NCBI GenBank assembly: GCA_026874595.1
Contig: CM049310.1
Span: 45,537,058 to 45,601,057, forward strand
Length of the DNA stretch: 64,000 nt
Direction of reading: 5' to 3'
Origin: Sipunculus nudus
Taxonomy: Eukaryota; Annelida; Sipuncula; Golfingiida; Sipunculidae
In this document: positions 12,530 through 24,730 of the stretch, one piece after another
Numbering within the stretch: the stretch's first letter is position 1
How the letters are laid out: each line of letters opens with the position of its first letter
The notes under the pieces: model-generated
Told to the model about the DNA's origin: nothing
Seen by the model: the letters and a program-made list of their open reading frames with translations, nothing else
Databases searched by the model: none
Program-made: the position numbers and the translations under genes

Positions 12530-13256
12530 AATCGTTATATAATATAATATAATATAATAAAATATAATATAATATAATAGAATATAATATAATACGATAT
12601 GATGTAATATAATATAATATGATATAACATAATATAATATAATCAATATAATACGATATAATATAATATAATATACTATAATATAATATAATGTTATATA
12701 ATATAATACAATATAATTCGATATGATATAATATAATGTAATGTGATAAAATATAATGTAATATAATTTAATATAATTTAATTTAATATAATACGATATG
12801 ATATAATATAATGTATTATAATATAATATAATATAATATAATACGATATGATATAATATAATGTAATAGAATATAATATAATATAATACGATATGATATA
12901 ACATAACGTAATATAATTTAATATAATGTTTTATAATGTAATATAATATAATATAATTCGATATGATATAATATAATGTAATGTGATAAAATATAATGTA
13001 ATATAATTTAATATAATATAATACGATATGATATAATAAAATGTATTATAATATAATTAATATAATATAATACGATATGATATAATATAATGTAATATAA
13101 TATAATATAATATAATACGATATGATATAATATATTGTTATGTATTATAATATAATATAATATAATATAATATTATATAATTTAATATAATGTAATAAAA
13201 TATAATATAATACGATATGATATGATATGATATAATTTAATATAATATAATATAAT
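12530..13256. repeat. AT-rich pentanucleotide satellite (TATAA)n
   Basis: About 730 bp of AATAT/TATAA pentamers. A variant cassette AATACGATATGATATAATAT recurs at least seven times, giving a higher-order pattern. The reading frame across it on the - strand is only repeat translation. Confidence 0.92.
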
Positions 13257-13325
13257 CAGTGATGTAATACTCAAGTCCTTTTTTTTTAGGGATTCGGACC
13301 TGGACTCGAGGGTCCTTGACTTATA
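13256..13325. repeat. Short fragment of the GGACTC-motif repeat
   Basis: CAGTGATGTAATACTCAAGTCC, then ACCTGGACTCGAGGGTCC: the inverse of the right end of the element at 39462-39966, directly abutting the pentanucleotide satellite. Confidence 0.5.
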
Positions 13326-13899
13326 TATATTATATTACCTAATTCAACTAATCACTATATATTATACTCCAGTTAATGAATGTTTAAACAAGATATAAAA
13401 TGCATCATTGACCTCTGTATTACCGCCACACACTAATAAACTGAAATATCGATTATCATTTGGTTTCCTTCATAGTTATATGATAAGTGCCATCTGTGGT
13501 TTCTAAGTGTACATACTAAAATATAGGCTATAGGGTTTCAACATTTGAGATGAAGAAACATTATACCGGCACATCAAGACCACGTGCAATTGTTTACAAA
13601 CTCAACATTACAGGCACGCGAGAGAGTTATTTGACCCATTTGCACTTTTTTATCCTAGCAACGCTATCATTTATGACCTAATTATCATACACCCATCGCA
13701 ACCAGTGCTATCCGGACACGCTGCGGCTGCGGTTCACAGAAACACAGAGATCAATTCACCGTGAATTGAAGGCTATTGATTAATTCCACACAGACAAAAT
13801 AATTCGTTGATATTATATTATTGATGAAATTCTGTAATGCGTGCAAGATCCGGGGTTCACTTATGCATATATATACACATAGGTAATAAAAAAATGGAC

Positions 13900-14111
13900 T
13901 CCGTGACCCGAGGTCTGGGGACGCCCCGGCAATGTCAATGCCAAGGCCGACCGGCATATCCTCAATGTCTACAGCACAGACGACCTCTAACAGTATTGTA
14001 TAAACGTCCGGCTTCAGTTCTTGGAGGTTATTTCTCAGATGCTGCAGTTGCTGGACAGGCAGTCGTGATGTTGGCTGATCAGATGCTGATGTCGTCAGTG
14101 CCAGCAGCTGG
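13900..14111 (-). CDS. Candidate exon of unknown gene
   Basis: The - strand is open across it, with an acceptor-like CACTGTAG at 14112. The peptide contains PVQQLQHLRNNLQELKPDVY and VVCAVDIEDMPVGLGIDIAG, which is not low complexity and looks protein-like. No clear donor or partner exon was found. The overlapping + strand frame (13837-14124) looks like its shadow. Confidence 0.2.
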
Positions 14112-14375
14112 CTGGCTACAGTGATGTCGCACACACACGCATGCATGTGTGCGTGTGGGGGTATACCTGTACTGGCAATGCCTCACCTAGAATCTTTGAA
14201 AATCCGGCCCAGCTGACGGTAAGACCACGTGTGGCATGGCTGTACGTTATTTATGAGTGTATTGGCTGTGTTTATAGATAGGCCTATCGCATTTTGTGTA
14301 GAGCATCAATTCAATGAGTACTTGTGTGTATTCATGAGATGGGAGCGTGTGTATCTTTTACTTTTAGTTTTGTAA

Positions 14376-14378
<3 letters not shown>

Positions 14379-14423
<45 letters not shown>
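14379..14423. repeat. (TA)n microsatellite
   Basis: About 44 bp of pure TA. Confidence 0.9.
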
Positions 14424-14425
<2 letters not shown>

Positions 14426-15637
14426 CTTCTAAAGTAAAGAACATTTATAAAGGTCAATGGCCATTTGTGGGTGTGTCTGTGTATGGGGGTGGGAAGGGGG
14501 GGGGGGTGGGGAAGGGCGAGTTGAGGGGCTCCTTAGAAACTGAAAGGCATTTTAAAGCAATAAATTTGTCTCTATGCATCAATGAATAATAATGTGTTCT
14601 TTTTTTATATAAATTTATATTTAAACATGATAAGTTAAAACCCATAAAACCAAGTTATAAATTACTAGTAATTGAAGGAAGAACTACTATTACTAGACGA
14701 CACACATATTTATGTGTGTGTAGGGGTGTGGGTGTTTGTTCAGGTGTTTCTGTGCATGTGTGTAACTATAGCCTATATCTTGCCTGCATACACGTACGTT
14801 TTAGGGTTTGAACGGACATATTTCCTTCTTTTTTTCAGAGGTCTTTCATGAAGCTCTGGACAGAGACTAAAAAAAATTCGTGGTTGAGCACACGTTACAT
14901 GTTTATATATTAAGTCTTACTCAAAGAAGGCTGAAACACATCATGGTGAAAAAATTATTTTTCAGTCATAAGTGACAGTCTCACGTGACAGAAACTATCC
15001 GCATATTCAATAACAACTTATGTATTCGTTAAGTTTATTGAACGATTTTTTTCTGAATTAACTACCTATTAATATTCTCAATGTAAGCGTTAAAACGTTA
15101 GTAAGTATATTATTTAAGTGTAGAGCCTCTACACTGATCGTGACATGCGGCAGTGTCCCACAGACATCTTATTGGATGTAGGTTGTGTCCACTCATTTGA
15201 CTCATTTCCTCTAAATACACGACAGGAAACACGTATGGCTAATGAAAGATGTGTCACGTTGACTTGTAACTTCATTCTAGTTCATATTTAACGAATACAT
15301 TAATGTCTAACACTCCAAGTTGTATCAGTCTTTGGACCTCCGGTTCTGACGTGCACTCAAATGTATCATGCTTGAACCGAATTGATTTACTCTTTATAAA
15401 TTCTTTAAATAAACCAATATGTGTATGTACGTTTATATCGGTTCATTTATATAAATACATGTACATCTGCGTGTTTCTGTGTCTGAAATTAATGAGGCGC
15501 AGAGTTCACTACACCACATTATTATGTTAAAACAAAATTATTACTGTATCTTAGGTCAAATGCTTGTAACTAGTTTCAAATTTCACCGACAGATGCCGCT
15601 ACCTGACTCACGGCACCTAGGTTTGCTGGGTGCGACC

Positions 15638-16267
15638 ATGGCTGTGTACCTGCCGACCCTTGCCAGCTCTTGGACAGTATCTGCTCGGAATCTGATCTCA
15701 GCTCTCACCAGTATGATTCCCGGCGGACAAAAAATACGTGAAAATAGCTCAAACCCTCCCCTGTGGTTAACAATCGCAGGAATATTACCAAGTTTCATCG
15801 GTGCATACATAATATTAAAATACTTGTATCATCGGAGAAAAAGTAAGCTGCTGCCAGTTGTTCATTTAGGAAACTCCACGGTACCTCTTTACATATGGCT
15901 GGCCAAGCAGCGGCAAAAACGTGGCGAAATATTTTATATCACATTGAATCGACAGGAGATTTTGGTGCTTAATAGTTATGACGTCATCAAGGAAGCGTGT
16001 AGCGACAGGAAAACGGATTTTGGAGATCGGACACACGAGTACGCTGCACTGCGGTCTTCCTTCAATGGCCTCGATCTGGGTTTCACAGATTTTGGTTCAG
16101 AATGGATATTCATGCGCAAACTTTCCACCAGGGGGCTGCAAAATCCACTAAAACACATGCCTGATCTAATGCAAGAGGAAGTAGCCGAACTACTTACAAA
16201 GTGTGTCGAAAACAAAGATTATAGCGCGGTGATTGCGGAGGTGCACGTGAACACTATGTTACACCTG
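15638..16267 (+). CDS. P450 exon 1 (anchor to C-helix)
   Basis: Codes for residues 1-210: N-terminal extension, membrane anchor, the VVHLGN turn, and the WIFMR C-helix motif that contacts haem propionate in P450s. It ends phase 0 at CTG followed by GTATGT. In-frame ATGs at 15479, 15524, 15560 and 15593 are alternative starts with weaker context. Confidence 0.9.
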
Positions 16268-19200
16268 GTATGTTGACTTTATTGATAACTTATTAAGTGA
16301 TTAAAAGGATACATTGTAAGTCAATGCAATTTACAACATGACGATACTATTATCCGGCATTTTCAGTAGTACAAGGGTACCTGTCTGAAAGACCACAAAA
16401 ATAATAAGACCACCTGTCTATTAAGACCACCCTTGAGTGAACCGAACGCATTCATATTGGTTATAACTGACCTGTATGTCTATAAAGACAAACTGTGAAT
16501 TGAGACAACATTTTTTTTTAGTCCAGCAGGTGGTCTTATTACACAGGACTCGCTCTACTTGATGTTTTCCGAATTTAAAATCCGTGGATTGTGTTCATGA
16601 CTACAGGCATAATTTGTATTTCAAGTCAGTTGTTTTAAAGTGTTAAATGGAGCAAATTTAAAACTAAAGCAATATGATACGTATTCAGTTATACCTCTGT
16701 TACTGCTGCTACAACTTGAAAAAAAAAATCAAATATTAGCCCAAATCAAATTGAAAAATGCAACCCAAAACGTGACAGTTATGTTGAAACCGCATTGCGT
16801 TTAGCTTTGAAACTAGGCTTTTCGACATAAATATTGAAAACTTGTCTGTATGTGTTATAAAGGATGGATATTATACAACACATTTTCTTTTTAATTTTTG
16901 GTATCATATGTAAGTTTAGGTGTCGGTTGTTAATCTGATTTGTTATATTCTCAGCTATGTGGGAAGAGAACGGAGGGTATCGGTATTAAGGTTAACGACG
17001 TGCTAGACTTTGGCGCCCTCTGGTTGGAGTGCACGGCACCAGGCTTCGGCTCGGAGCAGGACTCCTATCCCATACTTCGCCTCCTACCGCTCTCGGACAC
17101 ACACCGGAAGTTACGTGATCTCCACAAACTACAGAATGAGATAATCCATCCCATAATAAAATGCGCAATGGTGAGTATGGCAGCACAACAGTGTTATACA
17201 TTGAAGAAAGGTTTGCATGTTCTTGGCCTACATCACAGGGCATTTTGGCATGTCTCTTCAAACATTGCTTAATGCATTGATAACTCCAAGGGCGGATCCA
17301 GGATTTAGAAAAAAAAAAGGGGGGGGGGGGGGGTCCAACCCAGGAGGACTAATAAAACCCTTAAAAAAGGTCCCAAGGTCTGGAAAAGGGGAGGTCCAGA
17401 CCGCAAAGTTTTGTCTGAAGCCCTTGAAAAACTTTGTTTCTGATGAAAAAGGAGGGGGGGGGGGGGGGTCCGGACACCCTGCCCCCCCCCCCCCCTGGAT
17501 CCGCTTCTGAACTCTGTTAAAAGATTTCACTTAATTGTTGAATTTCAAAGCAGAATGATATTTGTCAAATACACAAAATCACAGATTCTAATAGACATCC
17601 ACATTAAAAAACAAAACGTGAAAAATATGATCTGTGGTATAACTGTAACCATACAGAGTGATACACATTCGTACGCGCAGAGAAGGTCCCAGCTTTCATT
17701 ATATTTGCCTTTTTAATACTTTCCTGTGGATATAAAATACACTTGGGCATATAGACAAAGTTTACATTTTAATTCCCCTTTCTTTTAATAGGTATGCGAT
17801 ATGGTTCACATTAATTTACACAAATCAGTAACAGCGCACCTATCCCTGCATAACTACTTATGTATCACAACTGTTGATCTATTTGTTTATCATATTTAAG
17901 GGGACCGCCGGCGAAAACACGGTTATACGATACTTCGCGGAAAACATGAACCACTCGTTAGGGAATTCATCATCGTCGACCAATACACTAAAAGGACTGA
18001 CACAAACCTTCCTTATAGCAGGTGAAGTTTACATAAAAATATTTTTCAGATAATAACATCACTGATTACTATTAAAATTACTATTTACTATTAGCCCTCT
18101 GTCATATTTAGTCATATACATACCGACGAATCAATGTTGCATTTTCGCCTATTACGTAGTTCATTCTGAAATATATATGTTTATCTGTTGAAATATTTGG
18201 AATATTTGGAATATTAGTTCTAGATGTAAAATAATGCGTTCAATTTTGCTCTCAATTAGTCAAAGATACAGTGGGCTGTTTTCTTTGACAGGATTAAAGT
18301 CTACGGCAGATGAAATTATTTAAATCGGTTTTTATTGAAACATCTTCTTGGCCCCATAAAAATCCCTGATCTTTCCTTGACAACAATTCTGAGATTGTGC
18401 GCTGCTCTGTATGTTTGAATGTTAGTTAAATTTCAAATTTGATTAACCTAAAAACTCTGGGTTTACAATAAGAGTTAAGTTTTAATATTATTCATTGTGC
18501 TATATTTTAGGTATAGAGACCGTGCGATCAGCATTTACACATTTAGTATACCTGGTTGCCCACCATCCACGTGTTCAAGACGTTATTCATTCCGAGTTGG
18601 ACACAGTCGTGGGGAGACACCTGAAGCCAGCTTTGTCGCACAAGGCCGACCTGCACTTCCTAAACGCAGCCATACTGGAGACCCTGCGGTTAGTTACGGT
18701 GGTGCCATCTGTCAGGCGACGGACGAGAACAAACACCAAAGTTGGGGGATACCAGCTACAGGCCGGAACACAGGTAGATACAAATATTTTTTTTTCTGCG
18801 GGTGTGTCTGTTAATTTTACAGAACGACAGTGAACAGTTTATTGAATAAAGATGTAATACGGATAGCTCATTACGACATCTGGTTCTTTAAGCAGTACCA
18901 CCGCTTTGTTAAGACGTTGCTAAGTGATTCACGTGCTGGCTCTCGGAGCAGAAGGTACACCGTTCGTCTACGAGGTTCGATGTTTTATGGTGAAATTGTG
19001 AAATCACAGCCAACAGAATCACGGAATTGACTGTCTACTCCACCAGTTGTGACTTCTGGATGTCCCTAAATCGGTGTATATGAAACCTGAAGTCGAAAAA
19101 GCTTAAAATAAAATCATCATACTAATCATAAATGTTTAAAGAAAAGAGTTTGTTAAGTACATGGACTTCATAGTAATGTAAGCCTTTGAAAAGTTATTAA

Positions 19201-22200
19201 TACTGTTTTTTTTAAACAAAATAATAATAAAAAAATAAAATTGATAAAAAAGAGCTTATGTCAGACATTCAAGGAATTCTCGTAAATACATTTTGAATAG
19301 ATATTAATGACCAATTAAACTTAATGCTGGTGAAATTGCAAAGAAAAGGGCTCATTTTTACATTCTATTTTTACAGCTGTCAGATATGTAATGAATTTAA
19401 ATCATATCTGGAAATAAGAATGCTTTTCCAAATTTTCCATTTGTGTTTTTAAGGATAATTTTACCCGAACGCTATCACCATCGATAACGTGGTTATATAG
19501 AACTCTAGCTCGTGGAATCAGTTCATTTTTTTTAAGAATATCCTCAGTTTCTCAAAAACATACTTATTTTAAGATTCAGCAATGTATTCTATTTTCGCAT
19601 CCGCTCCGGGGCCGTTCTTTCTTTAGTTAAAACTCCTGTAGTACAAGGTTATGTCTTGATTAATTATACAAAAATCAAATCAAATAATACACACATATAT
19701 TTGATTGACAGGTTCTTGTTAATATATGGGCGGCCCATCATGACGTCAACAACTGGGACGACCCGTTTGTTTTTCTCCCTGAGCGGTTTTTAGATGACAA
19801 GGGGTGTCTCCTGCCAGTTGACAGTCCCGTCCGGAGAAGGTAAGGAACGGATCACGCTACCTTTGGTCTAAAATCACAGGCGCTTGAATCTCTATTTATA
19901 ATAAAGTCTTCATATCTCCAATGTTCTTATAAATACTACGACGGAATCAGGTCAAACGACCCAATTATAAAACGGTTATACCGAGTTATCACTTGTAATA
20001 TGACAAGGTAGGCAACTCGGCAAAAACCTTTCGACGGCGGCCATTCCAAATGGGTCATCACCTGCCTGTCAACGAAGGCCGCTTCTGCCGGGTCTGTTTA
20101 AAACGTGGAGAGATGGAAAATTCGCGGAGAACTCGTGGAGAATTTGCTAAGAGTTTTTATATGCAATAATACTTTTAAATACACAATAAAATAACTTAAA
20201 ATGTCCAATTTTATTACACTTAACATATTTATTCACTGGTAAATGACCGAAATAATTAAAAATCTGCACATTCACGTAAAATTCAGCTCTCTCAGTTGTT
20301 TGGGCAAGCAGGGTCTTAAGATTTTATTTGTGTTATGCAAGAGACAACGAATAGCATCAGGCGATTGTGGGCAATTTGCGATTGCAAATGCAGTTGATTT
20401 TTGTTTCAATCCAAAAATTAAACGAATTCAACATTTTAACCAGGATTTTATGCAAAAACACTTAGTTTATTGTTTCAGTTCAGGCATTTCCTACAGCAAA
20501 ACTTTTTCCTAGAATACCAAAGGCTAATTTTATGCAACTAGGACCATTGGGATTGAATGTGAATATGGGTTAGGAGATGTATTCAAAGACATGATTGGGT
20601 GTCATAAAAAAGTGTAATTTCATTAAAAAGGGTTTCATTAAAATGTGCATTTGTCTTTAAAATAACTAAAACAATTAATGGTTTTTATGAAGATAATACA
20701 AATAAGTTATTGTACTGTTGCTGTATGTATGTGTACATTGTGCTATATTTTTCATTTTATTTTTTATAAAATACCCTGTATTGTTATGGTCAGAAAGAAG
20801 TGTGGTGTATTTTGCACAGAATAATAAAAATATAATTCTTTAACTGTGATCACAATATATATTTACTATTTTTTTCTTTTATTTTATTTAATCCTATTGC
20901 CAATTTGATTCATTGGTTAACTTTTATTAAATTGTTGCATGTAAATTGGTCCAGATACACTATTAATGGTGATAGTGTTTTTATCTATCAATAAATGTAG
21001 GTAAAAGAATGTTTTTTATTATATTATATATTTCGTTCACCACCTGTAAATAAGATACACCTGCATAGTTTTGCTTTGGTTTGCACAATAAACTGTTGAA
21101 ACATTAATTGTTTTGCGGTTTCGTCTTAAGATCTGTCAGTGTCAGCTGGTGACTCAGACGGGTTTTATATTTTGCGTAACGCATTCACTTGGCAGTGAGT
21201 CTACATTGTTTAGCATTAAAGATGAATTATGAAGTTTTTTTTTTTAAATTATCTCCGTAATTTAACTGTGCCCAATTATGTTAAGGGTAATATATTTGCA
21301 GTTTTGAGTGATTTTAATATGTATATAAAAGTATCATTGCATATGAACACTCTCCGCCAATTCTCCGGGAATTCTCAGCGAATTCTCGATCTCTCCACGG
21401 ATTCTGCGCGTTTTAGACGGACCCGCTTCCGCCACCGTTTGGAATGGACGACAACGAAATTCAGACATGACTGCAAAAGGTTATCCAGGCCACTTGTATT
21501 AGTGGTTGAAGCAAGGGAAGGTGGATTGATTTGATTCTGTAACTCCCTTATATTGAACATGCATACGGATTACGCATAAAAGGAAGATAAAGCGAGTATA
21601 AGCGGGTCAAGAACGTAACTTCCCTTATTATCGCTCGAAAGGTTTTTGGCCAAGTTACCTACCTTGTGTCATATTACAAGTGATAACTCAGTATTACTGG
21701 GTCGTTCGACCTGATTTCGTCGTAGTATTTATAAGAACATTAGAGATATGAAGACTTTTATTATAAATAGGGATTCAAGCACCTGTGCTGAAATAAACTG
21801 TGTATACAGGTTATGCTAGACAGTCTATTCCTCTTCTTCCACCAGAGGGCGTTTTAATGATAACAAACATAATTAACTTGGGGACGGCTGACACTGCTTG
21901 ACCCAACTGTCAAAATTCCTTTAACCACAATGATTTACCAAGAGAGTCCTTTTTTTAGTAGTATTATGAAGAGTTTATATTTCCCTGTTTTGTAAATGAA
22001 AGAAACCCTCCCATCGAATTGGAAAGTCATGATACTACATGGACCATTGGTGTATGCAAACATAATAACTATGCACTTTATCCCTTACTTTTAAAGCTGG
22101 ATTTATTTTTTAAAATTGGCTAACATAGTCTCGTGTGGTTGAATATTTTACATTTTTAATTAAAAAAAAATTGTTACAGGTTGATAGCATTCGGTATGGG

Positions 22201-22414
22201 CCAGCGGGTATGCGTTGGTGCCATTCTTGCCAAGCAGCGGCTGTTCCTCCAAGCATCCGCCCTCCTACAGAAATTCCATTTGGGTCTGTCTTCCAAGTGC
22301 AACTGCTTCCCGGGCTACCAGAATTCTAGCGGGAAATTAAAATTTGATCATCTACAAGAAAAGGAGAGCGCGATCTGGAAATGTGACGCAATAAAACTAA
22401 CTCTGAGAGAATGA
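15638..22414 (+). CDS. Cytochrome P450, clan-2-like, complete six-exon gene
   Basis: Predicted membrane-bound haem-thiolate monooxygenase of the endoplasmic reticulum; substrate unknown. Exons 15638-16267, 16955-17170, 17901-18021, 18511-18773, 19712-19839 and 22180-22414 join in frame into 530 residues, close to the usual 500. Seen: a hydrophobic anchor (about 41-63) followed by basic HRRK; C-helix WxxxR (W156, R160); I-helix AGIET (322-326); K-helix ETLR (E379, R382); PERF (433-436); haem loop [10 protein letters not shown] with ligand Cys464. The start at 15638 is chosen because ACCATGG is a strong Kozak context. The frame stays open upstream to 15479, which would give 583 residues. The Pro-rich hinge usual after the anchor is weak (LLPVVHLGN). 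All introns are GT-AG. The key catalytic motifs are present, so the gene looks functional. The subfamily cannot be assigned by eye. Confidence 0.93.
16375..16560. repeat. AAGACCACC-motif repeat in P450 intron 1
   Basis: AAGACCACC/AAGACCACCC occurs twice, and GTGGTCTTATTACACAGGAC inverted near the end; the ends are weakly inverted. A related segment is at 37580-37680 (ACGACCACCCGGCTAAGACG). Confidence 0.4.
16955..17170 (+). CDS. P450 exon 2
   Basis: The acceptor is TTCTCAG and the donor ATG followed by GTGAGT; both ends are phase 0. It codes for residues 211-282, the helix F-G region, which is typically variable and substrate-defining. Confidence 0.88.
17291..17504. mobile_element. MITE with GGCGGATCCAGG terminal inverted repeats (P450 intron 2)
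   Basis: The left end GCGGATCCAGG (17292-17302) is inverted as CCTGGATCCGC (17494-17504). The interior shares ACCCAGGAGGACTAAT, a GTCC..AAAGGTCC block and long poly-G/poly-C runs with the copy at 50461. It lies wholly inside an intron. Confidence 0.8.
17901..18021 (+). CDS. P450 exon 3 (start of I-helix)
   Basis: The acceptor is ATATTTAAG and the donor GCAG followed by GTGAAG. It ends phase 1 inside the Gly codon of the I-helix AGIET oxygen-activation motif. It includes a Ser/Asn-rich loop (GNSSSSTN) before LTQTFLIA. Confidence 0.88.
18511..18773 (+). CDS. P450 exon 4 (I-helix end, ExxR)
   Basis: The acceptor is TATTTTAG. It completes AGIET and carries the K-helix ETLR (E379/R382). It ends phase 0 at ACACAG followed by GTAGAT. 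Confidence 0.9.
19712..19839 (+). CDS. P450 exon 5 (PERF region)
   Basis: The acceptor is GATTGACAG. It codes for [16 protein letters not shown]...PERFLDDKG, the typical meander approach. It ends phase 2 at AGAAG followed by GTAAGG. The next intron is 2.3 kb, lengthened by a DNA transposon. Confidence 0.9.
19875..21787. mobile_element. Long-TIR DNA transposon in P450 intron 5
   Basis: CACAGGCGCTTGAATC at 19875 is inverted at 21787 (CACAGGTGCTTGAATC). The inverted similarity continues for about 170 bp (TTTATAATAAA, AAATACTACGACG, ATCACTTGTAATATGAC). A further inverted block (GGAGAGAT..AATTCGC) lies inside. The flanks CTAAAAT and CTGAAAT are a possible 7-bp target duplication with one mismatch. 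The interior keeps a Ulp1-like protease remnant; no transposase catalytic region was recognised. It is non-autonomous now. Confidence 0.82.
20243..20512 (+). pseudogene. Ulp1/C48-like cysteine protease C-terminal remnant
   Basis: An 89-codon open stretch with [19 protein letters not shown]. The Q....DCGxFAIA box is the oxyanion Gln and catalytic Cys region of Ulp1-like peptidases (Cys codon 20366-20368), which several large DNA transposon groups encode. The upstream His/Asp part is missing. It lies between the two TIRs of the host element, which supports a transposon origin. Confidence 0.6.
22180..22414 (+). CDS. P450 exon 6 (haem-binding loop and C-terminus)
   Basis: The acceptor is TTGTTACAG, entering phase 2. 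[10 protein letters not shown] is the canonical haem signature; the thiolate Cys codon is 22211-22213. It ends at TGA 22412-22414. A possible AATAAA polyadenylation signal lies about 365 bp downstream, near 22779. Confidence 0.93.
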
Positions 22415-23986
22415 GAGACCAAGAATTGTTAATGTAACCAAAGTTCTTTCGTCGTCAAGCGAGTCATGCCACATTGTTAATGATACACTTATATAATATA
22501 AACATGATGATACACACAAACACTGATACAAAAACAATCAGCAGAGCTAAGAATGTATGGGGTATAGGAGTATTTGCACGATATGTTGATAGCGTTTTAA
22601 CTTTTACGTCATGACATTCTTTGGCTGATGAACAGTAAGGATTTCACGACACCTCTAACAAATCAAAAACCCGAATCAGGGTAGTAGGCGGACGCGCCAA
22701 ACTTGTCAAAGGTCCGCACTGGATTCGGATAGGTTCTCACTTTGGGGCGCGCATTCGATTTTCTAACCAGTTAGCAAAAATAAATTTTGTGGAATTTTGT
22801 TTTAGAAATTTCACCTTTGACTTTAAATTGATATATTTTTCAATCAATCGTAAGGCCCCAATTTGTCAAACAGTTACATAAAGACACGTGTTATCATCTA
22901 CGATAATGAATTTAGCTGCATGAAATGCGCAATCGACATGGTCTGTCGTGAAAATGTTGTTTTGAGAATCATGTTCTTGTAGTGATATTTTTTTAGGTTT
23001 TTGTTGATACATGTTTTTGTCGTTTACATTAACAAAATAATAAATCTAATTCAAGTGATAACTGTGACATTGAAGGGATTTTATCATGCATACATGACTC
23101 TGCCCATGTATTCATTAACACATATATTTCCATACATATGCATATATGCAGTAAAAAAATTGTTTATTTTTTAAGTGAAATCACCTGTCTTTACAGATAA
23201 ATATATATTTGTCAACCATATAGGTCTACCCACTAAATACAATGTATTCATTACACTCTTCATAATAGGTGTTTTTTATAACTGAATGAATTGTTGTTAT
23301 CTATAGAAATGTTCTTGTGTAAGAAAATTGTTGCTTGTTTCCATCCCGTTAAAACGTTTTTTTTGTACCCTCATACTTCTGTTTATATAGAAATATTGAA
23401 TATTGTACATATCTCCCTGCCATTGTATTCTTATAATCCAGAAGCCATATCTAGGACCACAGCTTTAATTATTTTGAAAACTTCATTCTAGGGAACACCG
23501 ATAATCTGATATTTCACGATGTAATCAAATATAATTTTAATTTCAGCAAGACATGCAAGAGTCTGGTCTAATATCATACATTGGAAATTTAGATTATGTG
23601 TTTGGCACTCACATGTCTCGCCTCCTTATCCCACCACGCACACAAATACTTTTTTTTCTTAAGTGCTCTTTGGGATAAACTAAGTAAAAATTTACCGTTT
23701 AGACTTTATGTTGACCTGGATAAAATCGAAGCTGCTCTGTCACCTGCAAACCTCTTAATAAACCAACATTCTGATGTAATGTAAACTTTTGTCAATTTTT
23801 TAATAAAAGTGAATTGTAATTTACACTTGGGCCTGTTCATACCGTTCCGTATTTCCTGTTGTAGTACCAGAATTCTGTCATAGATGTCGCTCCAAAGGGA
23901 TACCATTACGGTAACCACTTGACAGGTCTTTAATATGAGCAACTAAAAACGGATCGATAAGGGCAAAATATAAAATAAATAAATAA
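22415..23986. other. P450 3' flank, no further gene seen
   Basis: Probable 3' UTR up to the AATAAA near 22779, then AT-rich sequence. The short open frames (23291-23491, 23596-23784) have no recognisable content or splice partners. Confidence 0.5.
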
Positions 23987-24262
23987 AAGGTATGGTTCTC
24001 AGGCACCGCCCGCGTCAATTTTAACCCCCACGTCAATTTTTTTTTTTGTTTATCATCCTTCAAGAAGATAAAATAATACAATTTTGATATGATTTCCTTT
24101 GTTATGATGTGCTTTTACCTGTTCAGCAAAAGATTCTGCAATTTTCATGCTTTTCCCTTATCATTTGACATTTTTATCGAAGCATACAAAAAAATAATAA
24201 AAATAAAAAAAACCGTCCGCCCGTATTGATTTCTGAAAAAAAAAGCCTGAGAACCAAACCTT
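23987..24262. mobile_element. MITE with AAGGTATGGTTCTCAGGC inverted ends
   Basis: The left AAGGTATGGTTCTCAGGCA (23987-24005) is inverted as GCCTGAGAACCAAACCTT (24245-24262). The interior holds GACATTTTTATCGAAGCATAC, shared with the copy at 59900-60538. Confidence 0.85.
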
Positions 24263-24610
24263 ATTAGTTTGGCCTAATAACAAATTTTAAGTTCTGTGTA
24301 TTATCCTATTTGTACCCAAACGGTGAGCCTTAATGTTCACACATAATGACCCCCCGGGGAAGGTTTTTTTATTAACATTTATTGGTAACTAAATAGGGCC
24401 TAGTGAAAGGCTAGTTGTTGACTGCATTTAGCCAACATCACATAGTTATTATGCATAGTTTTCTATACACTTTATTATCGTAATTCTGCCCATGATATCA
24501 CACTTGCAAAGTTTTCAACTTCGGTTTCATCAAATCATGTAATTATCATGGTATATTTGGTCGACAGTAACAACACTTATTTCGAGTGATAGGTTTTGTT
24601 TTTGCCTACA

Positions 24611-24730
24611 CTGAGGAGGTTATGCTCTCACCTCCGTTTGTTTGCCTTTGTTTGTCAGTTAGTAGGACTACGTTGATACTACTGAACTAATTTCACGAAA
24701 CACACGTTGAACCGACATTTGCTAACTCCG
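24611..24730 (+). repeat. GTTATGCTCTCACC-TTTGTTTG dispersed repeat
   Basis: GAGGTTATGCTCTCACCTCC followed by GTTTG repeats and GATACTACTGAACTAATTTC. A related copy at 37694-37860 has GGGTATGCTTTCATCCTCG, GTGTTTG repeats and GAACGGATTCCGATGG. This is a common invertebrate repeat type. Confidence 0.45.

Noticed and set aside
12524-12904. 126-codon - strand frame of Tyr/Ile repeats
   Set aside because: Translation of the AT pentanucleotide satellite.
13837-14124. 95-codon + strand frame
   Set aside because: Overlaps the better-looking - strand candidate exon and has no recognisable content.
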